Positions 45,246 through 53,564 of a stretch of DNA of 64,000 nucleotides are shown here, piece after piece. The first letter of the stretch is position 1. Every line of letters begins with the position of its first letter. The DNA comes from CAVXDY01 sp963760715 (GTDB taxonomy: Bacteria; Actinomycetota; Thermoleophilia; Miltoncostaeales; Miltoncostaeaceae): positions 124,001 to 188,000 of the forward strand of contig CAVXDY010000007.1 of the NCBI GenBank assembly GCA_963760715.1. The letters are read 5' to 3'. The position numbers and the translations under genes are program-made. Below the pieces are notes generated by a model. The model was given only the letters and a program-made list of their open reading frames with translations. It made no database searches and was not told the origin of the DNA.

Positions 45246-45902
45246 TCAGTCGCTCCACGCGAGCGCGGCGCAGCGCACCAGGAGGGCACTCGAGGTCGCC
45301 CCCGGGTCCTGGTGCCCCGCGCTCCGCTCGCCGAGATAGCTCGCCCGGCCCTTTCGGGCGACGAGTGGGATCGTGGCGATCGCGCCCTCCTCGGCCGCGT
45401 CCGCCGCCCGCCCGAGCGCGTCGGCGAAGGACGCGCCCCCGTCGAGAGCGCCCCGCAGGGCCTCGGTGGCGGGGATGAGCGCGTCCACCATGGTCTTGTC
45501 GCCCGGCTCCGCCTTGCCCCTCGATCGCACGCCGGCCAGGCCGGCCTCCAGGCACCCCGCCCAGCCCAGCGGCGTGAGGGGCTCCGGGCCCGCCGCCGAG
45601 CCGAACTGCAGGAACAGGGTGCCGTAGAGCGGGCCGCTCGCGCCGCCCACCTTCGAGATGAGGGTCATCGCGACCGCCTTCGCCAGGGCCGGCACATCGT
45701 CCGGCTGCGACCCGTCGAGCGCGGCCACGACGGCCGTCATCCCACGATCCATGTTGATGCCGTGATCCCCGTCGCCGATCGCCTGGTCGAGCTTGGTCAG
45801 CTCGTCCTTGCGCTCGGCCACCGCCGCCGCGAAGTCGCGGATCCAGCGCGCGACCTCGGCGGCGGTGATGGTCTGCCCGTCGGGGCTCCCCGCGTCGCTC
45901 AT
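45246..45902 (-). CDS. dhaL: DhaL, ADP-binding subunit of PTS-dependent dihydroxyacetone kinase
   Basis: In this 218-residue all-helical subunit, the GDGDHG motif supplies Asp ligands for the Mg-ADP cofactor, followed by SKVGGASGPLYG. DhaL holds a tightly bound ADP that is rephosphorylated by DhaM and then phosphorylates substrate bound to DhaK. ATG 45902 overlaps the dhaK stop (ATGA). Confidence 0.93.
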   Translation of the reverse strand: MSDAGSPDGQTITAAEVARWIRDFAAAVAERKDELTKLDQAIGDGDHGINMDRGMTAVVAALDGSQPDDVPALAKAVAMTLISKVGGASGPLYGTLFLQFGSAAGPEPLTPLGWAGCLEAGLAGVRSRGKAEPGDKTMVDALIPATEALRGALDGGASFADALGRAADAAEEGAIATIPLVARKGRASYLGERSAGHQDPGATSSALLVRCAALAWSD

Positions 45903-46900
45903 GCGCCCCAGCGCAGGCCGGCGGTGCGAACCGGCGCGTCCCACAGGCGCGTGAGCTCGTCGTCGAGGCGCAGGAGCGTGATCGAGCACCCGGCCATCTC
46001 CAGCGAGGTGATGTACGAGCCCACGAGGCTGCGGGTCACGTTGACCCCGCGCTCCGCAAGGAGCATCCGCAGCTCGTTGTAGACGATGTAGAGCTCGATC
46101 TGCGGCGTGCCTCCCATGCCGTTGACGAAGGCGAGGACGTTGTCGCCCGACGCGAAGGGCAGGTCGTCGAGGATGGGGTTGGCGAGCATCTGCACCACCT
46201 CGTGCGCGGACGCGAGCGGCACGCGCTCCCGTCCGGGCTCGCCGTGGATGCCGATTCCGATCTCCATCTCGTCGTCGCCCAGCTCGAAGGTGGGCGTGCC
46301 CGCGGCGGGCACGACGCACGACGTGAGCGCCATGCCCATGCTGCGGCCCTCGGCGTTCACCCTCGCGCACAGCCCGGCGACCTCCGCGAGCGGACGGCCC
46401 GCCTCGGCCGCCGCGCCCACGATCTTCTCGGCGAGGACGGTGACGCCCACGCCGCGGCGGCCGGCCGTCCAGGTGCTGTCCTGCACGGCCACGTCGTCGT
46501 CCGTGACGACGGCCTCCACCTCGATGCCGTCGGCCCGGGCGAGGTCGGCGGCCATCTCGAAGTTGAGCACGTCGCCGGTGTAGTTCTTGACGATGTGCAG
46601 CACGCCGGCCCCGCCGTCGACCGCCTTCGTCGCCTCGTACATCTGGTCGGGGGTGGGGGAGGTGAAGACCTCCCCCGGGCAGGCGGCGTCGAGCATTCCC
46701 ATGCCCACGAAGCCGCCGTGCATCGGCTCATGCCCCGAGCCACCCCCCGACAGGACGCCGACCTTCCCGGAGACCGGGGCGTCGGCCCGAACGATGTACA
46801 TCGGGTCGTAGTTGATCCGCACGATGTCGCCGTGCGCCGCCTCGAAGCCGCGGAGCGCCTCCGAGACCACCGCGTCGGTCTCGTTGATGAGCTTCTTCAT
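45899..46900 (-). CDS. dhaK: DhaK, dihydroxyacetone-binding subunit
   Basis: In this 333-residue protein, GGGSGHEPMHGG is the DhaK signature and IGIHGEPGRE holds the His that binds dihydroxyacetone covalently as a hemiaminal. VVTDDDVAV is also conserved. ATG 46900 is chosen: it overlaps the glpF stop as TGATG and follows a run of GGAGGAG. GTG 46903 is an alternative three bases upstream. Confidence 0.93.
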   Translation of the reverse strand: MKKLINETDAVVSEALRGFEAAHGDIVRINYDPMYIVRADAPVSGKVGVLSGGGSGHEPMHGGFVGMGMLDAACPGEVFTSPTPDQMYEATKAVDGGAGVLHIVKNYTGDVLNFEMAADLARADGIEVEAVVTDDDVAVQDSTWTAGRRGVGVTVLAEKIVGAAAEAGRPLAEVAGLCARVNAEGRSMGMALTSCVVPAAGTPTFELGDDEMEIGIGIHGEPGRERVPLASAHEVVQMLANPILDDLPFASGDNVLAFVNGMGGTPQIELYIVYNELRMLLAERGVNVTRSLVGSYITSLEMAGCSITLLRLDDELTRLWDAPVRTAGLRWGA

Positions 46901-47826
46901 CACTCCTCCTCCACGACCTCGCCGTGGCTCTCGACGCCGGATGCGTCCGGCGTGTGCCGCGCTTTCAGGACGTTGGAGATCCCGAGGTCATAGAAGATCC
47001 CTCCGATGATCGCGCCGATACACGGCGCGACGACGGGCACCCACCAATAGCTGGTCAGTACGCCTCCGGTGTCGCCGGGGAAGGCGGCCTTGCCCCACCC
47101 CATGAGCCAGGCGAAGATGCGCGGCCCGAGGTCACGGGCCGGGTTGATCGCGTAGCCCGAGTCCGCCCCGTAGGACATGCCGATGGCGAACACGGCAAGA
47201 CCGATGATGAGGGGCGCGAGGTTGGCCTTGGGCGGCAGGTTCATCAGGTCGACCACCGCGAAGACGAAGAGGATGAGGAAGGCGGTGCCGGTGACCTCGC
47301 TGACGACCGGCCCCCAGTAGTTCCCGAAATACCCCGCGGGGCCGGTGACGAATATCCCGACGGTGCTTGCTCCATCACGGGTGAGGTGGGCCGCCAGCTC
47401 GTGGGCCTGGATGGCGTCGCGGTAGTTGGCGTAGACGATCGCCGCGCCGGCGACCGCGCCCAGGATCTGGGCGATGATGTAGCCGGGGACCTTGGCCCAC
47501 GGGAAGCCGCGGAAGGTGGCGAAGGCGAGCGTCACGGCCGGGTTGATGTGCGCGCCGCTGATGCCCCCGGCGACGTAGATGGCGAAGGTGACCGCCATGC
47601 CCCAGCCGAAGGTGATGAGAAGCCAGTCGCCGTCCGTGGTGATCCCATCCCCTCGACCGGATCCCGGAAGGCCGACGACGTACATGGCGACGACGCCGCA
47701 CCCGAAGGCGATGAGCACCATGGTGCCCAGAAACTCGCTGAGATACTCGCCCCAGACGGTGGTGCGCCAGTGGGCATTCGGACCGAGGAACCCCCCGCGG
47801 TCCGCTGTTGGTGCCTGAGTTGCCAC
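46900..47826 (-). CDS. glpF: Glycerol facilitator (aquaglyceroporin)
   Basis: This 308-residue MIP-family channel has six membrane helices with the two pore motifs HINPAVT and AINPARD; Asp after the second NPA is typical of glycerol-conducting members. GTG 47826 is chosen because AGGAGG stands about 5 nt upstream. A longer frame reaches 47934 but has no ribosome site. It is the first gene of the glp-dha operon, and no regulator gene is linked. Confidence 0.92.
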   Translation of the reverse strand: MATQAPTADRGGFLGPNAHWRTTVWGEYLSEFLGTMVLIAFGCGVVAMYVVGLPGSGRGDGITTDGDWLLITFGWGMAVTFAIYVAGGISGAHINPAVTLAFATFRGFPWAKVPGYIIAQILGAVAGAAIVYANYRDAIQAHELAAHLTRDGASTVGIFVTGPAGYFGNYWGPVVSEVTGTAFLILFVFAVVDLMNLPPKANLAPLIIGLAVFAIGMSYGADSGYAINPARDLGPRIFAWLMGWGKAAFPGDTGGVLTSYWWVPVVAPCIGAIIGGIFYDLGISNVLKARHTPDASGVESHGEVVEEE

Positions 47827-47928
47827 GCCGACCTCCTGTCGTCCGGAGGGGCGCGCGGCATCCATGACGGCCGCGGGCCCCGTCAGGTTGTGTCGATCGG
47901 CACGAGACTCCCACCAGGCCCCTGAGGG

Positions 47929-47934
47929 TGTCAA
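47929..47934 (-). promoter_or_regulatory. Possible -35 (TTGACA) upstream of the glp-dha operon
   Basis: A perfect TTGACA lies 103 nt before the glpF start in the 156-nt gap after plsY. No good -10 follows at 16-18 nt, so an activator or another start site may be used. Nothing else is evident in this gap. Confidence 0.35.
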
Positions 47935-47982
47935 ACGGCTTCCGCGAACCCTCGGCGGATCTGGCGATCCTCCCGTGAGGGC

Positions 47983-48579
47983 TCAGGCCCGGCGGGCTCT
48001 CCAGAGGTCGATCCGCAGCTCCTGGCCGCGCACCAGCCGCCTCAGGTTCCCGCGGTGCAGGGCCAGGACGGCCACGGCCGCGAGGGCCACGAACACGATG
48101 CTCGACCAGGGGTATCCGAGCGCCCAGGCGACGGGTACCGCGAGGACCGCGCCCGTCATGCTCGCGACCGAGGTGTACCGGGTGGCGACCACGATGAGCG
48201 CCCAGGCGCCGACCAGGATGGCGGCCGCCAGCGGCATCAGCGCGATGAGCGCCCCGGCCCCCACCGCGACGCCCTTGCCCCCCTTGAAGTGCAGCCACAC
48301 GGGGAAGATGTGCCCGGCCATGGCGGCGCCGGCGGCGACCGCCGGCCAGGGCGCCCCGGTGAGCGCCTTCGCCACCAGCACCGCCGCGGCGCCCTTCCCG
48401 ATGTCGGCGGCCATCACCGCGATGCCCATCCTGCGCCCCAGGGTGCGGAAGACGTTGGCCGCCCCCAGGTTGCCGCTGCCCACCTTCCGCAGGTCGATGC
48501 CCCTGGCCCGGCCCGCCAGGTAGGCGAACGGGATCGATCCCAGGAGGTAGGCGATCACGATCGCCGCGGCCGCGTTCAC
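47983..48579 (-). CDS. plsY: Glycerol-3-phosphate acyltransferase PlsY
   Basis: In this 198-residue membrane protein, GSGNLGAANVFRTLG and HFKGGKGVA are PlsY motifs 1 and 2. It acylates glycerol-3-phosphate with acyl-phosphate as the first step of phospholipid synthesis. GTG 48579 overlaps the pgsA stop. It lies directly upstream of the glycerol operon on the same strand, so read-through could link them. Confidence 0.92.
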   Translation of the reverse strand: MNAAAAIVIAYLLGSIPFAYLAGRARGIDLRKVGSGNLGAANVFRTLGRRMGIAVMAADIGKGAAAVLVAKALTGAPWPAVAAGAAMAGHIFPVWLHFKGGKGVAVGAGALIALMPLAAAILVGAWALIVVATRYTSVASMTGAVLAVPVAWALGYPWSSIVFVALAAVAVLALHRGNLRRLVRGQELRIDLWRARRA

Positions 48580-49157
48580 GGGTCGACCCCCACCCCGTCG
48601 TGGCCCGGCGTGCGCTTGGTGGCGAAGATCCGCCAGCGGGCGACCAGGAAGTAGTGGATCCCGCTCAGCACCGTCAGCACCAGCGCGATTCCCAGCAGGA
48701 CGTCCTGGGCCGTCTCGCCGATGCCCGGGACGATGATCGCTCCCAGGGCCACGTTCTGGCTGAGGGCCTTCGCCTTGCCGAAGCGGCCGGCGGAGATGAT
48801 GACGTTCTCGGACGCGGCCACGAGCCGCAGCCCGGTGACCGCGAACTCGCGGGCGATGATGACCATCGCGATCCACGCCGCCACCTCGTGGGTGTCCACC
48901 AGGCACACCAGCACGGCGGAGATCAGGAGCTTGTCCGCCAGCGTGTCGAGGAACGCCCCCGCCACCGTCACCTTGCCGGCGGAGCGGGCGAGCCACCCGT
49001 CGATGGAGTCGGTGAGGCACGCGAGCAGGAAGATCGCGAACGCCCACCAGCGCGCGCCGGGGATCTCCGGGACCAGCAGGAAGACCATCAGCGGCGGGAT
49101 CGCGACGATGCGAACCGATGTCACCCACAGCGGCCCGTTCATCAGCCCCGATCGCAC
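48576..49157 (-). CDS. pgsA: CDP-alcohol phosphatidyltransferase (PgsA-like)
   Basis: This 193-residue membrane enzyme has the CDP-OH-P motif visible as DSIDGWLAR, a Gly, then DTLADKL, with all the Asp metal ligands. It probably forms phosphatidylglycerophosphate from CDP-diacylglycerol and glycerol-3-phosphate. GTG 49157 fits a leaderless start (TATGCT 6 nt upstream), and ATG 49142 is the alternative. It is coupled to plsY by overlapping codons. Confidence 0.88.
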   Translation of the reverse strand: MRSGLMNGPLWVTSVRIVAIPPLMVFLLVPEIPGARWWAFAIFLLACLTDSIDGWLARSAGKVTVAGAFLDTLADKLLISAVLVCLVDTHEVAAWIAMVIIAREFAVTGLRLVAASENVIISAGRFGKAKALSQNVALGAIIVPGIGETAQDVLLGIALVLTVLSGIHYFLVARWRIFATKRTPGHDGVGVDP

Positions 49158-49163
49158 CCGGGC

Positions 49164-49169
49164 AGCATA
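49164..49169 (-). promoter_or_regulatory. Leaderless -10 (TATGCT) of pgsA-plsY
   Basis: On the minus strand TATGCT (49169-49164) ends 6 nt before GTG 49157, and it decides that start over ATG 49142. Confidence 0.55.
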
Positions 49170-49237
49170 GACCCGGCCGGAGGCGCCCCCGCGAGCGGCG
49201 CTCGGGCCGGGCGCCGTGACGGCCCGGCCCCGCCCGC

Positions 49238-50513
49238 TCAGCCGATGCCGAGGCTGAGCGCCAGGAGCACCGCGCAGGCGACCGCCACGGCCACGATGAA
49301 CACGACGCAGACCACCACTCCGGTCCTGGTGAGGTGCTGCGCGCCGAGCACCTCGGGATCGCGGCCCAGGCGCACCATGAAGGGGAGGATCGCCAGCAGC
49401 AGGACCGCGTTCAGGACCTGGGTGAGGTAGAGCACCGGGACGAGGGGCACGGCCGGGACGAGGACGATCCCCGCGGCGACGGCCATCGCGACCAGGAACG
49501 AGCCGTAGAAGAGCGGCGCCTGGGCCGGGCGCTGGTCGAGGCCCGCAGGGTGACCGGCCGCCTCGCACACCGAGTACGCCGTCGAACAGCGGCACGATGG
49601 CCGCCGCCAGGAGGGCCGCCCCGAGGATGCCGAGCCCGAAGAGCAGCGAGGCCGAGGATCCGGCCAGCGGCTCGAGCGCCCGGGCGGCGTCACCCCCGTC
49701 CCCGATCGAGATGCCGGCCGGGTGGAGCGTGGCGGCGCAGGCGATGACGACGAAGAAGCCGATGATGCCGGTGAGCAGGGCCCCGCTGATCACGTCCACC
49801 CGCTCGTAGCCCAGGTCGGCCACGGTCAGGCGCTTGTCCACCGCGTAGCTCTGCATGAAGGCGATGCCCCACGGGGCCAGCGTGGTGCCGAGGGTCGCCA
49901 CCGAGATGAGCACGGCGTCGCGGGACGCCGGCATCTCCGGCACCACCAGCCCGCGCGTGGCGGCGCGCCAGTCCGGGTGGGCGAGGATCCCCGCCCCGAT
50001 GTAGGAGACGAACACGGCGCAGAGCGCGAGCAGCACGTGCTCGACCCGGTGGAAGCTGCTGCCGAGGACCAGCCACGAGACCGCCAGGGCGGCGATCGGG
50101 ATCGAGACGGCGCGCGGGGCCCCGGTGAGCAGGTCGGCGCCGATGGCCACGCCGGCCAGCTCGGCGCAGATCGTGCCGACGTTCGCCACGACGAGCGCCG
50201 ACACGGCGAGGAACGACGCCCGGTGCCCGTAGTGCTCGCGCACCAGCAGGATCAGCCCCTTGCCGGTGACGATGCCGGTGCGCGCCGCGAGCTCGTGGAA
50301 GACGATCAGGGCGATCGTCGAGAGCACCAGCACCCACAGGAGCTGGTAGCCGTCGTCGGCTCCCAGGATCGAGTAGGTGGTGATCCCCGCGGGGTCGTCG
50401 TCCGACAGCCCGGCGAGCAGGCCCGGCCCGAGCACCGCGAACACCCCCAGCGCGCCGAGCGCGCGGCGGCGCCGGCGGATGCGGTGCAGCCGGTGGGCTG
50501 CGGCGCGCCCCAC
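49238..50513 (-). pseudogene. mntH: Nramp-family metal transporter (MntH-like), single-base frameshift
   Basis: The N-terminal part has the Nramp helix-1 motif LSDDDPAGITTYS (DPGN-type metal site) and eight or so helices up to AAAIVPL. The frame then shifts by one base near 49585-49586, and the rest (TAYSVCEAAG, LFYGSFLV, later helices) runs to 49238 in another frame. The total of 1276 nt is 425 codons plus one. Removing one base of the TT pair on the coding strand rejoins them. It probably imports Mn2+ or Fe2+ if intact. The start is GTG 50513, which is weakly supported. Confidence 0.75.
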
Positions 50514-50557
50514 CGGGGGCGTGGTGGGGGCGTCCTCCGATCGAGCGGGCGACCTGG

Positions 50558-51163
50558 CTACGCGGGCATCCCACGCCGGTCGAGCTCGTCCCGGGCCTCG
50601 CGGATGCGCAGGTGCACGGCGCCGCGCTCGGCGGACACCGCGCGCTCGTCGCGGGTCAGGGCCCCCAGGTACTCCTTGAGCTGCGACGCCGACAGGATGC
50701 CGAGGTCGGCGGGCGCGACCACGTGATCCGGGGCCCGCAGCCGGTGGCGCGTGCGGGAGTCGCCGATCCACAGCTCGAACCAGACGCACGTCTCGTCCTT
50801 GAGCTCGACCCCCCAGCGATCGGCGACCTGGTCGACGAGGTAGAGGCCGCGCCCGCTGGTCTGGATCCGCCCGGGGCGCTCGCGCCGCGCCGAGAAGCCC
50901 GGGCCGCCGTCGGCGACCTCCACCCGCACGGAGCCGCGCAGGCGGGAGATCCGCACGCGGATGACGTCGTCCGGGCCGAGGCCGGCGTGGCGCAGGCTGT
51001 TGCCCACCAGCTCGGTGATGAGCAGGGCCAGGTCGTCGCGCGCGGGCCGGGAGAGGTCGTCGAGGCTCTCCACCATCTCCCGGGCGGCGGCCAGTGCCGC
51101 GCCCTCGGCGGCGAGCTCGCGGACCAACTCGGGAGGAGCAGCGCGCGTCCCGCGCTCAGGCAT
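50558..51163 (-). CDS. RsbW-like anti-sigma ATPase with RsiG-like C-terminal helix motif
   Basis: In this 201-residue protein, residues about 10-150 are a GHKL/HATPase_c_2 domain with an N-box (LLITELVGNSLRHA), DGGPGFS and SGRGLYLVDQ, like RsbW/SpoIIAB anti-sigma kinases. Residues 156-195 form a helical hairpin whose sequence follows E173-x3-S177-x2-R180-x3-H184-x3-R188. This is the spacing of the c-di-GMP-binding E(x3)S(x2)R(x3)Q(x3)D motif of the anti-sigma factor RsiG, with His and Arg in the last two places. It is a possible anti-sigma factor with a second ligand input. ATG 51163 is preferred over an upstream start. Confidence 0.75.
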   Translation of the reverse strand: MPERGTRAAPPELVRELAAEGAALAAAREMVESLDDLSRPARDDLALLITELVGNSLRHAGLGPDDVIRVRISRLRGSVRVEVADGGPGFSARRERPGRIQTSGRGLYLVDQVADRWGVELKDETCVWFELWIGDSRTRHRLRAPDHVVAPADLGILSASQLKEYLGALTRDERAVSAERGAVHLRIREARDELDRRGMPA

Positions 51164-51246
51164 GCACCTGCTTCTACTCCCCGAAACCGTCGGGCGCCAT
51201 CGCTCAGCAGGAGGGCCATCGGCGCGAGACCCGGGTTTCCGCCAGC

Positions 51247-52029
51247 TCATTCCGCGGCGGGCGGGAGTGCCATCGACGCCCTCAGGGAGGTGAACGCCGT
51301 GTCCGGGACGTTGACCAGGCCCCGGGTCGGGCGGTCGAGATCGAACGTCACGAAGAGCAGCATCGTCACGAGCGCCGCGGCGAGCAGCACCGCCACGGGC
51401 CCGCGGCTGAGGAGGGAGAGGTAGAGCGCGAGCAGCCCGAGCGCGACCGCCGCGGCGACCACCTCCAGCAGCAGGACCGTCCCCGGCACGCGGTTGTTGA
51501 GCGCCGAGATGCGGACCGTCTGCTGGTCGATCATCGTGTTGAGGCTGTCCACGTAGAGGCGCGGGGCGCTCGCCACCGGGGCGTCGTGGAGCGCCTGGCC
51601 CGCGAGGCTCCAGAGCCGGCGCTGGAGGGCCGCCTGGGCCGCGGTCGTCCTGCGGATCGCCGCGCTGCCCGGCACCTCGTGCGAGCTCCGAATCGCCAGG
51701 TCGGTGTACGTCCGCAGCAGATCGAGCGATTGCGTGCGTGCCGGCTCGGCCAGCGTCTGGGCTCGGAGATAGGTCGTTCCGATGGCGTTGGCCTCGTCAA
51801 CCACGGCAGCGCGACGCGCCTCGTACCGTCCGATGGCGAGCGACAGGCCGAAGGCCAGGAGCAGCGCGACGATGCCGAGCGTCGCCGTCTGAAGGACGCC
51901 GAACGGCTCGCGAAGCCCCTCCCCCCTCCGGCGCAGGCGGTGACCCGCGACGAGGCCGAGGAGGGTGGTGCCGACGACCACGCCGAACAGGATGAGGGCC
52001 AGGGCCCAGCTGCTGAGAGAGAAGAACAC
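51247..52029 (-). CDS. DUF4239 (bestrophin-like) membrane protein
   Basis: In this 260-residue protein, two N-terminal membrane helices (about 5-28, 45-65) precede a long helical soluble region (about 70-170) and two C-terminal membrane helices (about 175-225). This arrangement is typical of DUF4239, distantly bestrophin-like. Channel activity is possible but unproven. GTG 52029 is used. The 266-nt stretch 52030-52295 on its 5' side has no gene; it holds the promoter area of the divergent desulfinase-like gene. Confidence 0.7.
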   Translation of the reverse strand: MFFSLSSWALALILFGVVVGTTLLGLVAGHRLRRRGEGLREPFGVLQTATLGIVALLLAFGLSLAIGRYEARRAAVVDEANAIGTTYLRAQTLAEPARTQSLDLLRTYTDLAIRSSHEVPGSAAIRRTTAAQAALQRRLWSLAGQALHDAPVASAPRLYVDSLNTMIDQQTVRISALNNRVPGTVLLLEVVAAAVALGLLALYLSLLSRGPVAVLLAAALVTMLLFVTFDLDRPTRGLVNVPDTAFTSLRASMALPPAAE

Positions 52030-52295
52030 CGGGGCATCCTGTCAGGGCCGCTCGGGCGACCGGGCCCGATTCGGGACGCCGCGCCCAGTGAGGGGGCGAA
52101 CGGGGAAGGCCCCGCCGCCCACGGAGTGCCAAGGAGCGGGAGGCTGAGTAGTTTCCCGCAGCGCACTCTGGGTCCGGAGCGGATGTCAACCGGGACGTTG
52201 CGCCATAGCGTCGGGTCCCAGCGAGTTCGGGAGACCGTGCCGTCGAAGATCCAGGCGCGACGCCCGTCCACTCAACGAGAAGAGGACCGTCGGCC

Positions 52296-53468
52296 ATGGC
52301 GACGACAGAGCAACCACGAGTCTCAACCACGGTGCCCTTGAACTGGGAGGAGGTGTGGTTCACCAACTGCCCGATGGTGTCGGCCAACAACGTCGACCAG
52401 GAGCTGGGGTGGTGCCGTGAGGAGTTCAAGAAGATCGGCGTCGAGTACGCCTACTTCCGCCACGCACCCGAGAACAACTGGTACCCGCACTACATCCACA
52501 ACCTCGACAACCTGATCCGCTTCGGCGGCCTCTACCCGCCGATCCACGTCCACGCCGACATCCGTCGCACCGTTCTGCTGGGGGCGACGTGGGTTTATGA
52601 GGGCGGCTGCATGGTGGTGCGCGCCGACGACGAGATCTTCCGGATGAAGGACCTGAAGGGCAAGAAGATCGGCATCTCGAAGAGCCTCAACACCATCAAG
52701 AACGACTGGTGGCGCATCCAGGAGCACATGGGCATCGAGAACATGCTCAAGCTCAACGACATGACCATGGACGACGTGGAGCTCGTGGACTTCCCGTACC
52801 CGGATGACTGGTACGACAAGCCCGAGATGCTCGCCCCGCCGATGAACAACCCGTCCGAGCTGTGGATGCGGCGCGACCACAAGCACGACCTGGCCTTCCG
52901 CCCGCTGGAGACGGCGCTGTTGAGCGGCGCAGTGGACGCGATCTACACCCAGAGCAAGGTCTTCCAGCATCTCCAGGAGGCCACCGGCCGGCTCAAGATG
53001 ATCGAGGACCTGTCCAGGTACCCCGACTGGACGATCCAGGTGGCCAACACCCCGGCCGTCATCACCTGCACGGACGTGATGGCCGAGGAGCACCCCGAGC
53101 TGGTCATCGCCTACATGAAGGCCATGATCAAGGTCGGGCGCTGGGCGAACGAGCACAAGCGCGCCGCGGGAGCGATCCTCAACCGGCAGACGTTCTACCT
53201 GGACGCCGAGGACACCTACCAGGGCATCAAGGACGTCAACATGGTGCCGAGCCTGAGCGCGCAGAACATGCGGTGCGTCACGATCGGCAAGGACTTCATG
53301 GTCGGCCACGGCTACATCAAGAACGACTTCGACGTGGACGAGTGGGCGGCGCCGGAATTCCTGGAGCAGGCGGCCGTCGAGGTGCTCAAGGAGGAGTGGC
53401 AGCGACGGAGCTGGAGCAAGCTCCCCGAGGGCGGCGGGCTCGAGGTCGAAGGCACCCGGCTCGGATAG
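52296..53468 (+). CDS. DszB-like sulfinate desulfinase (substrate-binding-protein fold, cytosolic)
   Basis: This 390-residue protein has the fold of SsuA/TauA-type periplasmic proteins but no signal peptide and no transporter genes nearby. It carries FTNCP (Cys25), YPH (His65) and IRFGG (Arg75). The same three residues form the catalytic set of 2-(2-hydroxyphenyl)benzenesulfinate desulfinase DszB (Cys27, His60, Arg70), including the 10-residue His-Arg spacing. The C-terminal DEWAAPEFL also matches DszB. I infer hydrolytic release of sulfite from an organic sulfinate. The codon region is visibly less GC-rich (57% in 52681-52740) than its surroundings, which hints at transfer. A rhodanese gene follows. 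Confidence 0.7.
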   Translation: MATTEQPRVSTTVPLNWEEVWFTNCPMVSANNVDQELGWCREEFKKIGVEYAYFRHAPENNWYPHYIHNLDNLIRFGGLYPPIHVHADIRRTVLLGATWVYEGGCMVVRADDEIFRMKDLKGKKIGISKSLNTIKNDWWRIQEHMGIENMLKLNDMTMDDVELVDFPYPDDWYDKPEMLAPPMNNPSELWMRRDHKHDLAFRPLETALLSGAVDAIYTQSKVFQHLQEATGRLKMIEDLSRYPDWTIQVANTPAVITCTDVMAEEHPELVIAYMKAMIKVGRWANEHKRAAGAILNRQTFYLDAEDTYQGIKDVNMVPSLSAQNMRCVTIGKDFMVGHGYIKNDFDVDEWAAPEFLEQAAVEVLKEEWQRRSWSKLPEGGGLEVEGTRLG

Positions 53469-53489
53469 CCCGAGAACCTGAGCGAACTT

Positions 53490-53517
53490 GCCGGCCCACC
53501 ACCGACGGTGGGTCGGC
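53490..53517 (+). other. Intercistronic hairpin between the desulfinase-like and rhodanese genes
   Basis: GCCGGCCCACC (53490-53500) pairs with GGTGGGTCGGC (53507-53517) with one G-T pair around a 6-nt loop. It could be an attenuator or a partial terminator that lowers rhodanese expression. Confidence 0.5.
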
Positions 53518-53564
53518 GCGCCGCGCAACGACGAGCCGCAGCACCGATCAGCACAAGGAGAGGC

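Noticed and set aside
47827..47982. Glycerol-responsive regulator site before glpF
   Set aside because: Only an isolated TTGACA is seen; no clear inverted repeat or regulator gene, so no operator is claimed.
50514..50557. Extension of mntH to a start upstream of GTG 50513
   Set aside because: No ATG/GTG/TTG in frame with a ribosome site was found there; the region also abuts the stop of the anti-sigma gene.
52296..53468. Annotation as an ABC transporter substrate-binding protein (SsuA/TauA type)
   Set aside because: No signal peptide, no permease or ATPase genes nearby, and the DszB catalytic residues are present.
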